A stretch of 64,000 nt of DNA from Paenibacillus sp. DMB20 (GTDB lineage Bacteria; Bacillota; Bacilli; Paenibacillales; Paenibacillaceae). The notes under the pieces were generated by a model. That model was not told the origin of the DNA and did no database searches. It worked only from the letters and a program-made list of their open reading frames with translations. The stretch lies in NCBI RefSeq assembly GCF_000987955.1, contig NZ_LAZU01000033.1, forward strand, positions 1 through 64,000, written 5' to 3'. Within the stretch, counting starts at the first letter, position 1, and every line of letters starts with the position of its first letter. Of this stretch, positions 34,444 to 43,441 are shown piece after piece. A program made the position numbers and the translations under genes.

Positions 34444-34908
34444 TCATTTTCTTACCCGTATCACTCGTCCTCCACTAGCTTTTAACATTTCATTTACAGC
34501 CACTTTGATCAGCGAAAAGGGAGACCCGCCGCCTGTATATACATAGTCCTGTTCCGTAACCTTGGGATCAATCAGAAACAAGGCTTCATAACCGAATGAC
34601 GGCACCCCGCCCGCCGGATATCCGGTTCGTTCGATCACTTCCTCCTCATTGGCCAATCGCGGCTTTTCGATATCCAAAGCCTTGCCGACTCTTGTCGTGC
34701 TCGCTCTGTCTTCGCCTTTGACAATGGCCACGATTAACCGGTTCAACTCGTCAATCATGCAGATGTTTTTGACGAATTGATCGGCAGATCCTTGAACGGC
34801 AGTGGCCGCCTCCTGAACGGAGTGGCAGCTTTGCTCGAGAACGATATGTTCGGCTTGTAAATGATGGGCTGCGATATGCTCTTGTATTTTAGCTTCAAAT
34901 GCTTTCAT
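34444..34908 (-). CDS. YbaK/EbsC family (aminoacyl-tRNA editing domain) protein
   Basis: The 154-aa INS/YbaK-fold protein has the motif IVKGEDRASTTRVGKALD, where the Lys is the conserved deacylation residue. PAGGVPSFGY and YVYTGGGSPFSLIKVAVNEML are also typical. YbaK proteins hydrolyse mischarged Cys-tRNAPro and related species in the cytoplasm. The length is normal. It appears transcribed alone. Confidence 0.88.
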   Translation of the reverse strand: MKAFEAKIQEHIAAHHLQAEHIVLEQSCHSVQEAATAVQGSADQFVKNICMIDELNRLIVAIVKGEDRASTTRVGKALDIEKPRLANEEEVIERTGYPAGGVPSFGYEALFLIDPKVTEQDYVYTGGGSPFSLIKVAVNEMLKASGGRVIRVRK

Positions 34909-35019
34909 CGCTGTCTATCTCTCCACTTCTTTTTATCATTCAAAAAATGGATTTCCATGAAATCCTCGTCTAGCCAGAAAGAGCATGCTTCCTGCCCCCT
35001 CCCGCTGTTAACAAAACAA

Positions 35020-35613
35020 TTACAGCAAGCCATCCTCCAGTTGTTCCAGCACGCAGCTCCACCAATGATCCTCATCAGCCAAGCTGAGGGGATCTTTCTC
35101 TTCCAACAAAGCCCGCAGCCTTGACAGCTCCGCCGTACGGTCCAGTCCCTGCTGTTTCGGCTGCTTCGGAATGATTTCGCCGCGCCTGAAAGCGGCTAAA
35201 CGCTCATGCGCTTCCGCCGAGGACATGATCGTCATGGTGTCTTCCTGAGATTGGCCGGCTGTGAAAGATCGAATGGATGACAAAAACGACAAAAAATGAC
35301 GGATATCCGAGTTGACGAAACCGCATTGTCCGGAGGACGGGTGGAACGAATACAAATGCCCCGAGTCCGCAGCCAGCCCCAGAATGGCATCCTCCGGACT
35401 CCACTCATAGCCAATCGGCAACAACTTTCGATCACCCGCTTGGATGAGCCCCGTATTCGTAAACGATTGAAAGCGAACGCCTAAAACGGCGTCTTCGGAA
35501 GAAATAAACGGCAGCCCTTTTTGCAGAAGCTGTTCTTCCGTGTGCTCAGGTAAATTTGCTGATCGGACCAAACCGCCGTCATATTTGATAAAGCTTCGGT
35601 TAAATGGTTCCAC
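35020..35613 (-). CDS. SUKH-4-like immunity family protein
   Basis: The 197-aa protein has FISSEDAVLGVRFQSFTNTGLIQAGDRKLLPIGYEWSPEDAILGLAADSGHLYSFHP and GFVNSDIRHFLSFLSSIRSF, which fits the SUKH fold (acidic, aromatic-rich, ending in the FLS-type helix) and in particular the SUKH-4 group. SUKH proteins neutralise polymorphic toxins of neighbouring cells. A SMI1/KNR4-type gene lies next upstream. No toxin gene is adjacent, so it may be an orphan immunity gene. Assignment is by pattern, not search. Confidence 0.55.
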   Translation of the reverse strand: MEPFNRSFIKYDGGLVRSANLPEHTEEQLLQKGLPFISSEDAVLGVRFQSFTNTGLIQAGDRKLLPIGYEWSPEDAILGLAADSGHLYSFHPSSGQCGFVNSDIRHFLSFLSSIRSFTAGQSQEDTMTIMSSAEAHERLAAFRRGEIIPKQPKQQGLDRTAELSRLRALLEEKDPLSLADEDHWWSCVLEQLEDGLL

Positions 35614-35760
35614 ACCCCTACCCCCTTCGGTAAGAAAAACGCCTATCGACTTTGTTCAGTTCATTTTCGGCTTTGTTCATTGGGACCTCCCAGTCTGCAT
35701 TTTCGGTTTAAAATTGTTCGGTGCAAGCGTATCGGTTGATGTAAATCAGGCTTGCGGAGC

Positions 35761-36204
35761 CTACCATTCATGGAACTGATCTTCGATCAACTCGGCAAAC
35801 GAACTCGCAAGAACTTCCGTCTCTCCCGAATCAAGATAGCAAATGAGGACTTCCCCTGTGGAATGGATCATGACGGGGTTTCCGGAACCATCCATAGAAA
35901 TGACGTAGCCGTCCTCCAGTTGTTCCTTTAGTGACGTCTCGGCCAATTGCTGCCTAAACTCCTCCGTCCATTCAACAACGGTTTCTTTTCCCATCACGGA
36001 TCCGTTGGAAAATGCATGTATGGAAATCCCGGCAAAAGCCCCGCCGAATGCTTTAATAAATTCGACATAATCGGCATGAAAAGTCACGTTCAGGCCCTTC
36101 TCCGCCTCAGCTATTTGTTCGTCGCTGGCAGGTACGCCGACGAGAGCTGCATTTTCTTCTTTAGCATAAAAATCACGCAGCCGCTTCATAAGTTCTTCCT
36201 TCAT
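35761..36204 (-). CDS. SMI1/KNR4 (SUKH-1) family protein
   Basis: The 147-aa protein has the SUKH-1 pattern: VPASDEQIAEAEKGLNVTFHADYVEFIKAFGGAFAG (helix then Y-x-x-F-x-x-x-x-G-G), FSNGSVMGKETVVEWTEEFR and MDGSGNPVMIHSTGEVLICYLDSGE, ending in a helix SFAELIEDQF. Most bacterial members are immunity proteins of contact-dependent or secreted toxins. It lies between another SUKH-like gene and a large unknown gene, all on the minus strand. Confidence 0.82.
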   Translation of the reverse strand: MKEELMKRLRDFYAKEENAALVGVPASDEQIAEAEKGLNVTFHADYVEFIKAFGGAFAGISIHAFSNGSVMGKETVVEWTEEFRQQLAETSLKEQLEDGYVISMDGSGNPVMIHSTGEVLICYLDSGETEVLASSFAELIEDQFHEW

Positions 36205-36273
36205 ATACAGAGCCCCTTCCCCTGCTCAATGGAATAGTTTATAGTCCCACCGATTCATCAAACCGGATTCTGC

Positions 36274-37142
36274 TTACATGGAAAGTACGTACTCCTCTCC
36301 AAAAAGTTCTTCTACCACGTCCCAGTTGATTTTTAGCTCTCCTTTCCAAGCCGCCCACGGCATCTCCATATCCGAACGGCCTCTTGTATTGGCAAGCTTT
36401 TCTTCGTGACTCACTATATCTTCGAAATCGGTCCAAGCGTTGAAATGAGTCTGCACAAACACATTTGGAAGGACTCCCGTTACAGCCAGCGAATTCAATA
36501 TCCCCCGCCGCACATATGTATTTTTCGGCATGATCTTTTCCGAGGTCAGCCGCTTCTCATATTCTCCCGGAGTTTCATCCGGCTCGGAACGCGACAAACT
36601 GGCCAATAAATTCCGAAAAAACGCCGATATCCTCCTTCGTTGGTTTGACCGAATCCTGCTCTGCCAAGTCCTTAAGGTCCAGGAGCGCCCCCCCAAGGGC
36701 TTGAGCCGTACGAGTTCCCTAAATAGAGGACATATTTAAGGTATGAAGCGTTTTCCCAGAAACCGTCTTGCATATGATCCGAAAAGGAACATATTTTGCA
36801 AGCCGCATAACGATCTGCCGCCAGATACTCATGATCCGGGATGTTCTGCATGGTATAATAACTGACCAATGGGGACAGCCCTCGGGGATAGCTTCCGCCA
36901 ACGCCCGCGATAAAGCCGTCTGCGATGCGTTCACGGGTTAAGCGTTTGTCCTGCCTTAGTTGTATTAACTCCTTGACGCATGAGTCATGAGTAAGCCATT
37001 CCAACTGGTTGACCTGCCAATTCATTTCTTTCAGCAGCTCTTTTTCCGGTTCCGTTAATGAATCTTCCTTGTATAAACTCACTTCCCGTTCACGATCGTA
37101 TTTTGAATTGGTTGAGTGATACAGCTTTTTGAGCAAGCTCAT
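36274..37142 (-). pseudogene. Protein of unknown function in the immunity-like cluster, two frameshifts
   Basis: The start MSLLKKLYHSTNSKYDREREVSLYKEDSLTEPEKELLKEMNW and the end LPNVFVQTHFNAWTDFEDIVSHEEK come from different frames. Removing one base from a C7 run (36688-36694) and one from an A6 run (36616-36621) gives YGSSPWGALLDLKDLAEQDSVKPTKEDIGVFRNLLASLSRSEPDE and a single protein of 289 aa. I do not recognise a family. It is soluble and helical. Neighbouring SUKH genes suggest a role in toxin immunity, which is inference. Confidence 0.6.
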
Positions 37143-37263
37143 TTTCTTTTTTATCCATCCGGTTATGCCTCCAATCCCTGGTTTTATTAAATCAACAGCA
37201 ATCCTTCATTCCCCCATCGGGCCATATGATCCGCATTCAATCTTCCATCCTTCGAATCCATTT

Positions 37264-37779
37264 CTACCCTTTCACGAGTTCACTCCATCCTATCGCTAAT
37301 TCAATCAGGTGATCCTCACCAATCTTGATATTTTCCCTGCCGATTACAGTTCCCCCTAACCTTTGATAGAAGCCAAGGGAAGGATTGTCCGCAAGCACCC
37401 ACAACATCATCGATTCGTACCCCTGTTCCATTAATGAACCAATGGTTTCCTGAAATAATAATCGTCCGATGCCTTGACCTTGGAATTCTGACAAAATGTA
37501 AATCGCATAAATCTCGCCCGCATGATCAAACTCATGATTCCGGTTTCTTCCGGACATTGCAAATCCAAGGATAGACCCATTCGTGTTCTCAGCAATAAAT
37601 ACGGATTCATCCTGTTTTAGGTTACTGAAAATATCGCTCCAATTCTTTTTCCGGTTCTCAAAGGAGAGGTTGGATAAATAAGATTCCGAAATGATGCCCT
37701 TATATGTTGTCTTCCAACTTTCAATATGGACATGAGTAATCCCGTCAATATCATTCATGTCCGCTTTTCTAATGATCAA
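37264..37779 (-). CDS. GNAT family N-acetyltransferase
   Basis: The GNAT begins IIRKADMNDIDGITHVHIESWKTTYKG and has EIYAIYILSEFQGQGIGRLLF (acetyl-CoA loop Q-G-Q-G-I-G) and the end helix NPSLGFYQRLGGTVIGREN. A TTG at 37779 is 8 bases after GGGGG and gives 171 aa starting at the usual position; upstream codons to 37848 are not family-like. The WKTTYKG start is typical of a broad group of Bacillus acetyltransferases with unknown substrates. Confidence 0.82.
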   Translation of the reverse strand: MIIRKADMNDIDGITHVHIESWKTTYKGIISESYLSNLSFENRKKNWSDIFSNLKQDESVFIAENTNGSILGFAMSGRNRNHEFDHAGEIYAIYILSEFQGQGIGRLLFQETIGSLMEQGYESMMLWVLADNPSLGFYQRLGGTVIGRENIKIGEDHLIELAIGWSELVKG

Positions 37780-37875
37780 GATAACAACCCCCATGTAGGA
37801 AATAAGGCAGACCGGAACATCATGAAATGCCCTAGCCTGCCTTATCATTACTTCATTCGTTCGTTTAGAAGACGA

Positions 37876-38631
37876 CTATTTGCGCCCGACAATCATAAAT
37901 CGATGTTCGATGGTCTCCATGTATCCCGTTTCCTCGATCGTCTTCTGCAGTTCGCATAGTTGATCGAAACACTTTTCGACCGAAAAGCCGGGAAACTCCC
38001 ATTCGATGATTTTGGCAAAGTATACCAGTGCCCCAATATCAAAAAACCTTAGATACGGAAAGTGCTCTTTTCCGTCACAAATCGTGAACCCTGCGCTTGC
38101 AAGGTCGTCTTGGGCGGTTTGAAGATTGAAATCGGGTTCTGTCCGCATGGCATCATTCCCTAACAAAAATCGGGAGAGTTCTCGGTTGTTTTGCCCGCCC
38201 ACTTGCTGCGTAACGAATATTCCTCCCGGTTTCAGGATACGAAACACTTCCCGAGAAGAGAAAGATTCGTGCCGATTGATGATTAAATCAAAATAATCGT
38301 CCTCATAAGGCAAATGCTCATCGTCAAATACCTGGTGAACTTCAATGCCATGGCGAAGCAGAATTCTTTTGCATAATTCAAAATTTTCCGGGTAAGCTTC
38401 CGTTGCGAAAGTACGGCCTTGGGGCGGATGAAGCGACAGCAAAAATTCTCCCCCGCCGGTCCCCATGTCAAGCATTGTGGTTTCCGCATCCATGAATGAT
38501 AATACAATCTCTTTATAATCCCACGGCAGCCATTCTTCCGAGGTCCGATTAGCGATGCAGGAGAAATCCCAACCGCTGAAAGTCTTCTTTTCTTCGGCTA
38601 ACCATATCGCCTTCCATTGATCGCAGTCCAT
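37876..38631 (-). CDS. Class I SAM-dependent methyltransferase
   Basis: The 251-aa Rossmann methyltransferase has the SAM-binding loop MLDMGTGGGEFLLSLHP (about residue 55). YEDDYFDLIINRHESFSSREVFRILKPGGIFVTQQVGG holds motifs II-III, and an HRFMIVGRK end follows. It resembles methyltransferases annotated as type 11 domain or rRNA-methylase-like proteins; the substrate is unknown. The leader contains an unusual terminator with an overlapping alternative stem. Confidence 0.88.
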   Translation of the reverse strand: MDCDQWKAIWLAEEKKTFSGWDFSCIANRTSEEWLPWDYKEIVLSFMDAETTMLDMGTGGGEFLLSLHPPQGRTFATEAYPENFELCKRILLRHGIEVHQVFDDEHLPYEDDYFDLIINRHESFSSREVFRILKPGGIFVTQQVGGQNNRELSRFLLGNDAMRTEPDFNLQTAQDDLASAGFTICDGKEHFPYLRFFDIGALVYFAKIIEWEFPGFSVEKCFDQLCELQKTIEETGYMETIEHRFMIVGRK

Positions 38632-38671
38632 CTATAACTACCCCTTTCACATGGTTGAATGAACGTGATTA

Positions 38672-38750
38672 GGTGCAGTTGACTGATAACACATTAAAAA
38701 CCGGCCCGGCACAATCTGTTATCAGATTGGTTCAACTGCACCGGGCGGTT
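38672..38750 (-). terminator. Terminator with overlapping alternative stem
   Basis: On the minus strand AACCGCCCGG pairs with CCGGGCCGGTT around an inner CAATCTG/CAGATTG hairpin and is followed by TTTTT, an intrinsic terminator. In addition GTGCAGTTGA and CTGATAACA inside it can pair with TGTTATCAG and TCAACTGCAC downstream. The two foldings exclude each other, as in attenuators. It lies upstream of the methyltransferase gene. Confidence 0.55.
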
Positions 38751-38922
38751 ACCGAATTTCAAGATCATGTCCAATCCCCCTTTTATCTTTTGAGTGTTGA
38801 TTTCGCTTTTCTCTAATGTTTCTAAAAGTACAGCCCGTAATGATTCCTGCTTTTCCTATTATACCATCATATCCCATTCATAAGTATCACGCAGAACGGG
38901 CTTAAACCTGCAAAAAACTTCA

Positions 38923-39520
38923 CTAGAGCGGAACGTCAGGCTTGTTCCACTGCATATATATGCGCTCGTTAAAACCTCTTTTTGGGGACGGTTTAGCTTG
39001 TTTGCGCTCAAATTCTTCAAACCCCAGTTTTTTGTATAGTCGATATGCAATTTCATTCGTATCCACAACCTCAAGTACATAATGATGAAAATGCAGCTGA
39101 TGCATCACATGTCTCATCAAGGCTGTAGATACGCCCTGGCCACGCGCTTTCTCCAAGGTGGCGACACACTCGATATAACCGGTTTCATCAAAATAAGGCA
39201 GGGGCGCGTTGAATTCCTTTTTTAATACGAAATAGGCCAAACTCCCCATAACATAACCAAGGCCGCTCCTTAGCGAAGCTTTATTTGCCGGCATCGCACG
39301 CTGTTTGTTATTCGCTCAAGCCAGTATGCCGACGATCTCCCCCTGTATTTCCGCAACATAAAAAAACATCCGGGCAGAAAAGATCCCTGAATGCGGCTTT
39401 TAATTTATTTCTGTCTTTTGAGAAAAAAGATAGCTCTTTATAATAGCCATCCACAAAAACCTCGGCCGCTTCATCACGCACATCGCGCTCATAATCTGCC
39501 ATGCGTTTGATTTGAACCAC
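38923..39520 (-). pseudogene. GNAT acetyltransferase with frameshift and in-frame stop
   Basis: The N-terminal part MADYERDVRDEAAEVFVDGYYKELSFFS breaks in an A7 run at about 39360-39366. After removing one base the frame reads VFYVAEIQGEIVGILA, meets TGA where relatives have Cys, then continues ANNKQRAMPANKASLRSG and GLGYVMGSLAYFVLKKEF. EKARGQGVSTALMRHVM is the acetyl-CoA loop and NEIAYRLYKKLGFEEFER the last helix. The stop cannot be repaired by a homopolymer change, so this gene is probably truly inactive, or translated only from 39294. Confidence 0.7.
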
Positions 39521-39726
39521 CTTGGGCCCCCCTTATATCAAAATCACATTACAGATGAAAAACAGGTTCCTTGCTTCCAAAGTTGATATCGTCATTCCGT
39601 TATCAACATCATACTTGAATAATAAATTACACCCATCCGGCTGGGGTACAGATTTGTTCTCCGTCTTCGGTCGGAGTTTCGACCGCGTGTTCTGGCGACC
39701 GTAAATTTACCGTATCAAAAAGCAAA

Positions 39727-39769
39727 GACTGTCCTAATAAGTTGCAGCATCAACTTAGGGGACAGCCTT
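39727..39769 (-). terminator. Terminator of the SRPBCC gene
   Basis: On the minus strand GGCTGTCC/AGGACAG with an inner AAGTTG/CAACTT stem is followed by TTTGCTTTTT. The rest of the 39521-39907 gap holds no supported gene. Confidence 0.65.
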
Positions 39770-39907
39770 ATTCGTCGTACCTGGTTGGAACCATTCCTTC
39801 TACATCTTCTGCACCATATGGTCTTCAAGATTAACCGTAATCCTCAATTACGGATATTTTGTTCTCTCTGCCGTTCTTAAACTGCCGCTTGCATTGTTAG
39901 AGACGCC

Positions 39908-40372
39908 TTATACATGCGCATCCGGAGCCTTATCCGCCACAAGATTTAAAATCATGTTATGCTCAAGAAATGCTTTTAATCCACAGAGAACCATGGTGTA
40001 CCCCCCCATCGAGTCAATGGCTTGACGTACGATCTCATCGCCGTTCCCTGCAAAGCCGGAATTCTTAATGGTAACAAACGTCTCGTCATCTGCGCGGGAG
40101 GTAAATATCCACTCCACCGCAGTGCCGTCCATGGATTCGATCAGAATCCGCTTGTTGGGCTCGATTTCTTTCACGTACACGTTATCCGAGACGCCATACA
40201 TCTCCCAATCCCACCGGACATGCTTTCCCGCTTCCAATCTCCCGCTGCTCTTGGTAAACCAAAATTTGGTGGTAATGGCCGGGTCGACAAAAGCTTCAAA
40301 TACCTCTTGGACCGGTCTTCGAATCAGCATTTCCGCTTGAACAACCGGCATTTGGTTCAGGATGGTCATCAT
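39908..40372 (-). CDS. SRPBCC / AHSA1-like domain protein
   Basis: The 154-aa protein has the START/AHSA1 pattern: MLIRRPVQEVFEAFVDPAITTKFWFTKSSGRLEAGKHVRWDWEMYG, then KRILIESMDG and GYTMVLCGLKAFLEHN. Such proteins form a hydrophobic pocket and are often paired with ArsR regulators or act as stress proteins. No regulator is adjacent. Complete length. Confidence 0.88.
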   Translation of the reverse strand: MMTILNQMPVVQAEMLIRRPVQEVFEAFVDPAITTKFWFTKSSGRLEAGKHVRWDWEMYGVSDNVYVKEIEPNKRILIESMDGTAVEWIFTSRADDETFVTIKNSGFAGNGDEIVRQAIDSMGGYTMVLCGLKAFLEHNMILNLVADKAPDAHV

Positions 40373-40390
40373 TTATTCCCCTTTCCATAT

Positions 40391-40897
40391 TCAATAATAA
40401 TAAGCCATTAATTCCTCGTCATACCCTTGGCCTTTATACACCAATGCATTCTTCTCGATACCGTACGTTTCAAACCCCAGTTTCTTATACAGTTCGCTGG
40501 CTGTTTTATTGGCGGTCACCACGCTAAGGTGGATTTGCTTCAATCCTTCTATTTCTTTACCTCTATTCAATACTTCCTCTAATAGCGTTTGGGCTATTCC
40601 CTGTCCCCGGTATGCGGGCGATACATATACTCCCCAAATGGTGCCCTTATGTTTCAGTTTCATCCCCGACTCTCTTACGAATCCAACCATGCCTCTAAGC
40701 TGCCCATCCTCGGTATATGCCCCCAGGATATAATTATCTTTTTCGTTCTTAATCCTTTTGACCACATTGTCTAGCGGAGTCCCTGCCGAATCTTCGTAAG
40801 AGGATCCGAACGCTTCAGGATGCGTCTTTAATGCCTCCAGCCTTAGCTCCCAAAACATCCCAACGTGTTCCGGCTGAATATTTTTAATATGAATCAT
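40391..40897 (-). CDS. GNAT family N-acetyltransferase
   Basis: The 168-aa GNAT reads MIHIKNIQPEHVGMFWELRLEALKTHPEAFGSSYED, TIWGVYVSPAYRGQGIAQTLLEEVLNRG (acetyl-CoA loop R-G-Q-G-I-A) and NKTASELYKKLGFETYGIEKNAL. The ALKTHPEAFGSS start marks the common RimI-like group in Bacillota. The ATG at 40897 is placed 6 bases after GGAGGAA, five codons inside the longest frame. Substrate unknown. Confidence 0.88.
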   Translation of the reverse strand: MIHIKNIQPEHVGMFWELRLEALKTHPEAFGSSYEDSAGTPLDNVVKRIKNEKDNYILGAYTEDGQLRGMVGFVRESGMKLKHKGTIWGVYVSPAYRGQGIAQTLLEEVLNRGKEIEGLKQIHLSVVTANKTASELYKKLGFETYGIEKNALVYKGQGYDEELMAYYY

Positions 40898-40963
40898 TGC
40901 CAGTTCCTCCATCCTACTCTTGTGACTTGATAAAGTGAGGTTATCCCTCGCGTTAAATATTCA

Positions 40964-41476
40964 TTAGCTGATGGCTTCGGCTTTTTCAACCTCACCCGCA
41001 TGATATTGTTTTTGGGTTGAATGGAGTACCGTATCCTTCTCTTTATCCCATATGGTACTGTACTCAAATACTCCCGGCTCAAAAAATAAAGGGATTCGTT
41101 CCCGGAACCAATCCTGCATGGGAAGATCATCCGTGTGGTCCTTATCCACCCATATCAATTCCCCTTCCGGGGGATCGTTCAGCAATTCCCCCTCAAAGGA
41201 TGTGACCAGATAATGAAAAACCATATATCGAAGCCCGGAATTCACTTCGCAAAACTCAATCAATCCTTTATAGGTGATTTCTTTAACCATGAGCCCGGTT
41301 TCTTCTTTCACTTCTCGAATGGCGCCGTCTACAATGCTTTCCGGAAAATCCACTTTTCCTCCGGGAGCGATATATCCCGGGAATCCCAAATGCTCCGGAC
41401 GATTTAGCAGCAATATTTTGTTTCCATCCTGGATCATGCTCATCGTTAGTACTTGATGTTTTACTTCAACAGTCAT
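40964..41476 (-). CDS. Nudix hydrolase
   Basis: The 170-aa protein has a full Nudix box, GGKVDFPESIVDGAIREVKEETGLMV (G-x5-E-x7-R-E-x-x-E-E-x-G-x-x), and the MutT-like start TMSMIQDGNKILLLNRPEHLGFPGYIAPGG. Such enzymes hydrolyse nucleoside diphosphate-linked compounds, for example oxidised dGTP. The start ATG overlaps the stop of the upstream GNAT gene (ATGA), so both are co-translated. Confidence 0.9.
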   Translation of the reverse strand: MTVEVKHQVLTMSMIQDGNKILLLNRPEHLGFPGYIAPGGKVDFPESIVDGAIREVKEETGLMVKEITYKGLIEFCEVNSGLRYMVFHYLVTSFEGELLNDPPEGELIWVDKDHTDDLPMQDWFRERIPLFFEPGVFEYSTIWDKEKDTVLHSTQKQYHAGEVEKAEAIS

Positions 41477-41994
41477 TCGGCTCCCCCCATTTTTGCTGGC
41501 ATGGATGAAACGCTTATACTATTGTGCATTATGATTTGAAGTCCCTGTGGTCCTTCTATTCTAAAACCACGATCCATGAACCCTGCTTTTTCATATAGTT
41601 TTCGGGCGGCATCATTTTTTTTCATTCACAGCCAAAAAAAATCTCATTAGCCTCTGAAAAAAAGGCTCTGGACGAAGCCGGGCAGCCTGTTCATGGCTTC
41701 CTTGGCGTATCCCTTTCCTTGATATTCGAAATTGATCGAGAAAGCCCGTACCAATATCGCCTCCACGTTCCCGACCTTGCTTGCATACTCGGAATGTTTG
41801 TGCAGGACAAAGAAACCGATCGGCGTTACGTCCTTCAAAATAACAACGGGGATTCTGTTCACGTCCTGCAGCGCGGTTTCGAGCACTTCCTCCGGAAGTG
41901 AGGTAAAGCTTTTTTGATCGCCGGGAAGCTCAAATGAAACAAGTTCCGCGTAGTGTTCCTCCTTATAGACGCTAAGAGAGATGACGTTGGACAT
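41473..41994 (-). pseudogene. GNAT acetyltransferase, three frameshifts
   Basis: The intact frame stops at 41647 in FVQSLFFRG. Removing one base from an A7 run (about 41657), an A8 run (41634-41641) and a T8 run (about 41615) gives FVQSLFSEANEIFLAVNEKNDAARKLYEKAGFMDRGFRIEGPQG and a 172-aa GNAT ending in ATGA with the Nudix start. VRAFSINFEYQGKGYAKEAM holds the acetyl-CoA loop. All three repairs are single-base deletions, the pattern seen across the window. Confidence 0.78.
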
Positions 41995-42094
41995 GTTGGT
42001 TCTGCTCCTTTTGACTAATGACTATTTCGATCCGTTGCCAATTCAATTTTTTTGGACCGTTTCGATCCATTCACCATTCATACGTTTTTGCCTT

Positions 42095-42517
42095 CTATTT
42101 CAATCGTTTCATTAACGGGTGATCTTCCCTCAGCTCCAGCAGGTCCCACAGATTTCCGTATAAATCTTTAAATACGGCAACCATGCCATAGGATTGCTCC
42201 TTAGGTTCTCTTACAAACTCAATTCCCCTGGAAACCATCTCATGATAATCTCTCCAAAAATCATCCGTGTTCAAAAACAGGAAAACTCTACCCCCGGATT
42301 GATTGCCGATAAACGCCTCTTGTTCCGGTTTGGACGCTCTGGCCAGCAATATGGTGGTACCGGCCGAACCCGGCGGGGATACCACGACCCACCGTTTATC
42401 CTGTTCAGGCTGGTAGGTATCTTCAATTAACGTAAAGTTCAGTTTCTTCGTGTAAAACTCGATGGCCTCATCGTAATCTTTAACGACGAGCGCAATATGT
42501 ACTATGGATTGAATCAT
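42095..42517 (-). CDS. VOC family (glyoxalase/bleomycin resistance-like) protein
   Basis: The 140-aa protein reads MIQSIVHIALVVKDYDEAIEFYTKKLNFTLIEDTYQPEQDKRWVVVSPP, then GMVAVFKDLYGNLWDLLEL. The His, the mid-region Glu/Gln and the final Glu positions fit the vicinal-oxygen-chelate fold. The ATG at 42517 is preferred to the GTG at 42526 because GGGAG lies 9 bases upstream. The substrate is unknown. Confidence 0.88.
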   Translation of the reverse strand: MIQSIVHIALVVKDYDEAIEFYTKKLNFTLIEDTYQPEQDKRWVVVSPPGSAGTTILLARASKPEQEAFIGNQSGGRVFLFLNTDDFWRDYHEMVSRGIEFVREPKEQSYGMVAVFKDLYGNLWDLLELREDHPLMKRLK

Positions 42518-42564
42518 TTTCTCCACTCCCAGGCCTACATTTTTTTATGCCTAAATCTATGCCT

Positions 42565-43098
42565 TCATTCATTATTACACAGGATGCAACCATGGCACGA
42601 CAAATAAATCTGATGCTTGCGGCATTTCGGGTAACCCCGCGGTATCGTTGGGCTATCCTCATCCTCTTCCTCTTCGATTTCTGACCAATACAAATAACTG
42701 TTCATATTTACGTTTTCTTGATCAAAAGCATGAATCATAGACTGAAACCGTGATAGACATTCCAGCACCCAATCCTTCCGGGGTTCATAACTTAAACGTT
42801 CCCATCCCAAGCCTTCCATGGCACCGGAAATCGTTCGAAGCATAAATGCTTTTTCTCTTTCAAAATGGTTTAATGTCCACGGCATATCGTCAAGAGCAAA
42901 ACCGATCGTTCCCACACCTATGACGGACTGATCCTGTTGAGCAAGCCATATGATCATTTCCTTTTCTCTATCCGCCTTCGCAAGAATCGATCCGCTTAAA
43001 ACCACGACCTCAACAAAAACGGAGGTCAATCCGTTTGACATCCTAATGTCATCCATTTCATGCCTTCGGTTTTTCGGCATGCATATCGTATTCGACAT
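42565..43098 (-). CDS. Protein of unknown function with C-terminal Cys-rich motif
   Basis: The 177-aa soluble protein has a very acidic stretch (EIEEEEDEDSP) followed by PKCRKHQIYLSCHGCILCNNE, four Cys and two His in a short space that could bind zinc. The rest (REKEMIIWLAQQDQSVIGVGTIGFALDDMPWTLNHFEREKAF) matches no family I recognise. AAAGGA lies before the ATG. It stands between a VOC gene and a GNAT fragment. Confidence 0.6.
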   Translation of the reverse strand: MSNTICMPKNRRHEMDDIRMSNGLTSVFVEVVVLSGSILAKADREKEMIIWLAQQDQSVIGVGTIGFALDDMPWTLNHFEREKAFMLRTISGAMEGLGWERLSYEPRKDWVLECLSRFQSMIHAFDQENVNMNSYLYWSEIEEEEDEDSPTIPRGYPKCRKHQIYLSCHGCILCNNE

Positions 43099-43142
43099 CG
43101 CTATTATCCTTTACATCAGATTGAACAAAGTTTAGAGAAATC

Positions 43143-43376
43143 TCAACGCTCTGCTCTTGCGAGCTCCAAAACGTGACTTGCCTTGTATACTCCATCAGCC
43201 CTGGAAAAGCCGGCATCTCTGTACAACTTATCGGCTGCTGGATTCTCAGTGTATAAAGTTAAGTCGTATTTTTCGAAAGTACTAACTCTTTCAATGAACA
43301 TCCCCGTTTCCACCTTCTTTTCATTGGTTAACTTGTCCTTCAGAGAAGCTCTCATTACGGTTGAATCCCTATGCAT
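43143..43376 (-). pseudogene. C-terminal fragment of a GNAT acetyltransferase
   Basis: FIERVSTFEKYDLTLYTENPAADKLYRDAGFSRADGVYK is the last part of a GNAT (N-P-A-A-x-x-L-Y-x-x-A-G-F). No acetyl-CoA loop precedes it and the upstream part does not resemble the family. It is a remnant, not a working enzyme. Confidence 0.6.
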
Positions 43377-43392
43377 ATTGCCAATTTCCGGA

Positions 43393-43398
43393 TATAAT
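43393..43398 (+). promoter_or_regulatory. Candidate -10 box of the WXG100 gene
   Basis: TATAAT preceded by G lies 43 bp before the WXG100 start. A good -35 at standard spacing is missing (TGCATA at 15 bp), so the promoter may be weak or activator-dependent. Confidence 0.35.
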
Positions 43399-43441
43399 CA
43401 TTACAGCAATATTATTCAGTTTGAGATGGGAGTTGCGAAAA

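Noticed and set aside
39522..39704. 60-aa plus-strand frame after the GNAT pseudogene.
   Set aside because: No ribosome site and atypical composition.
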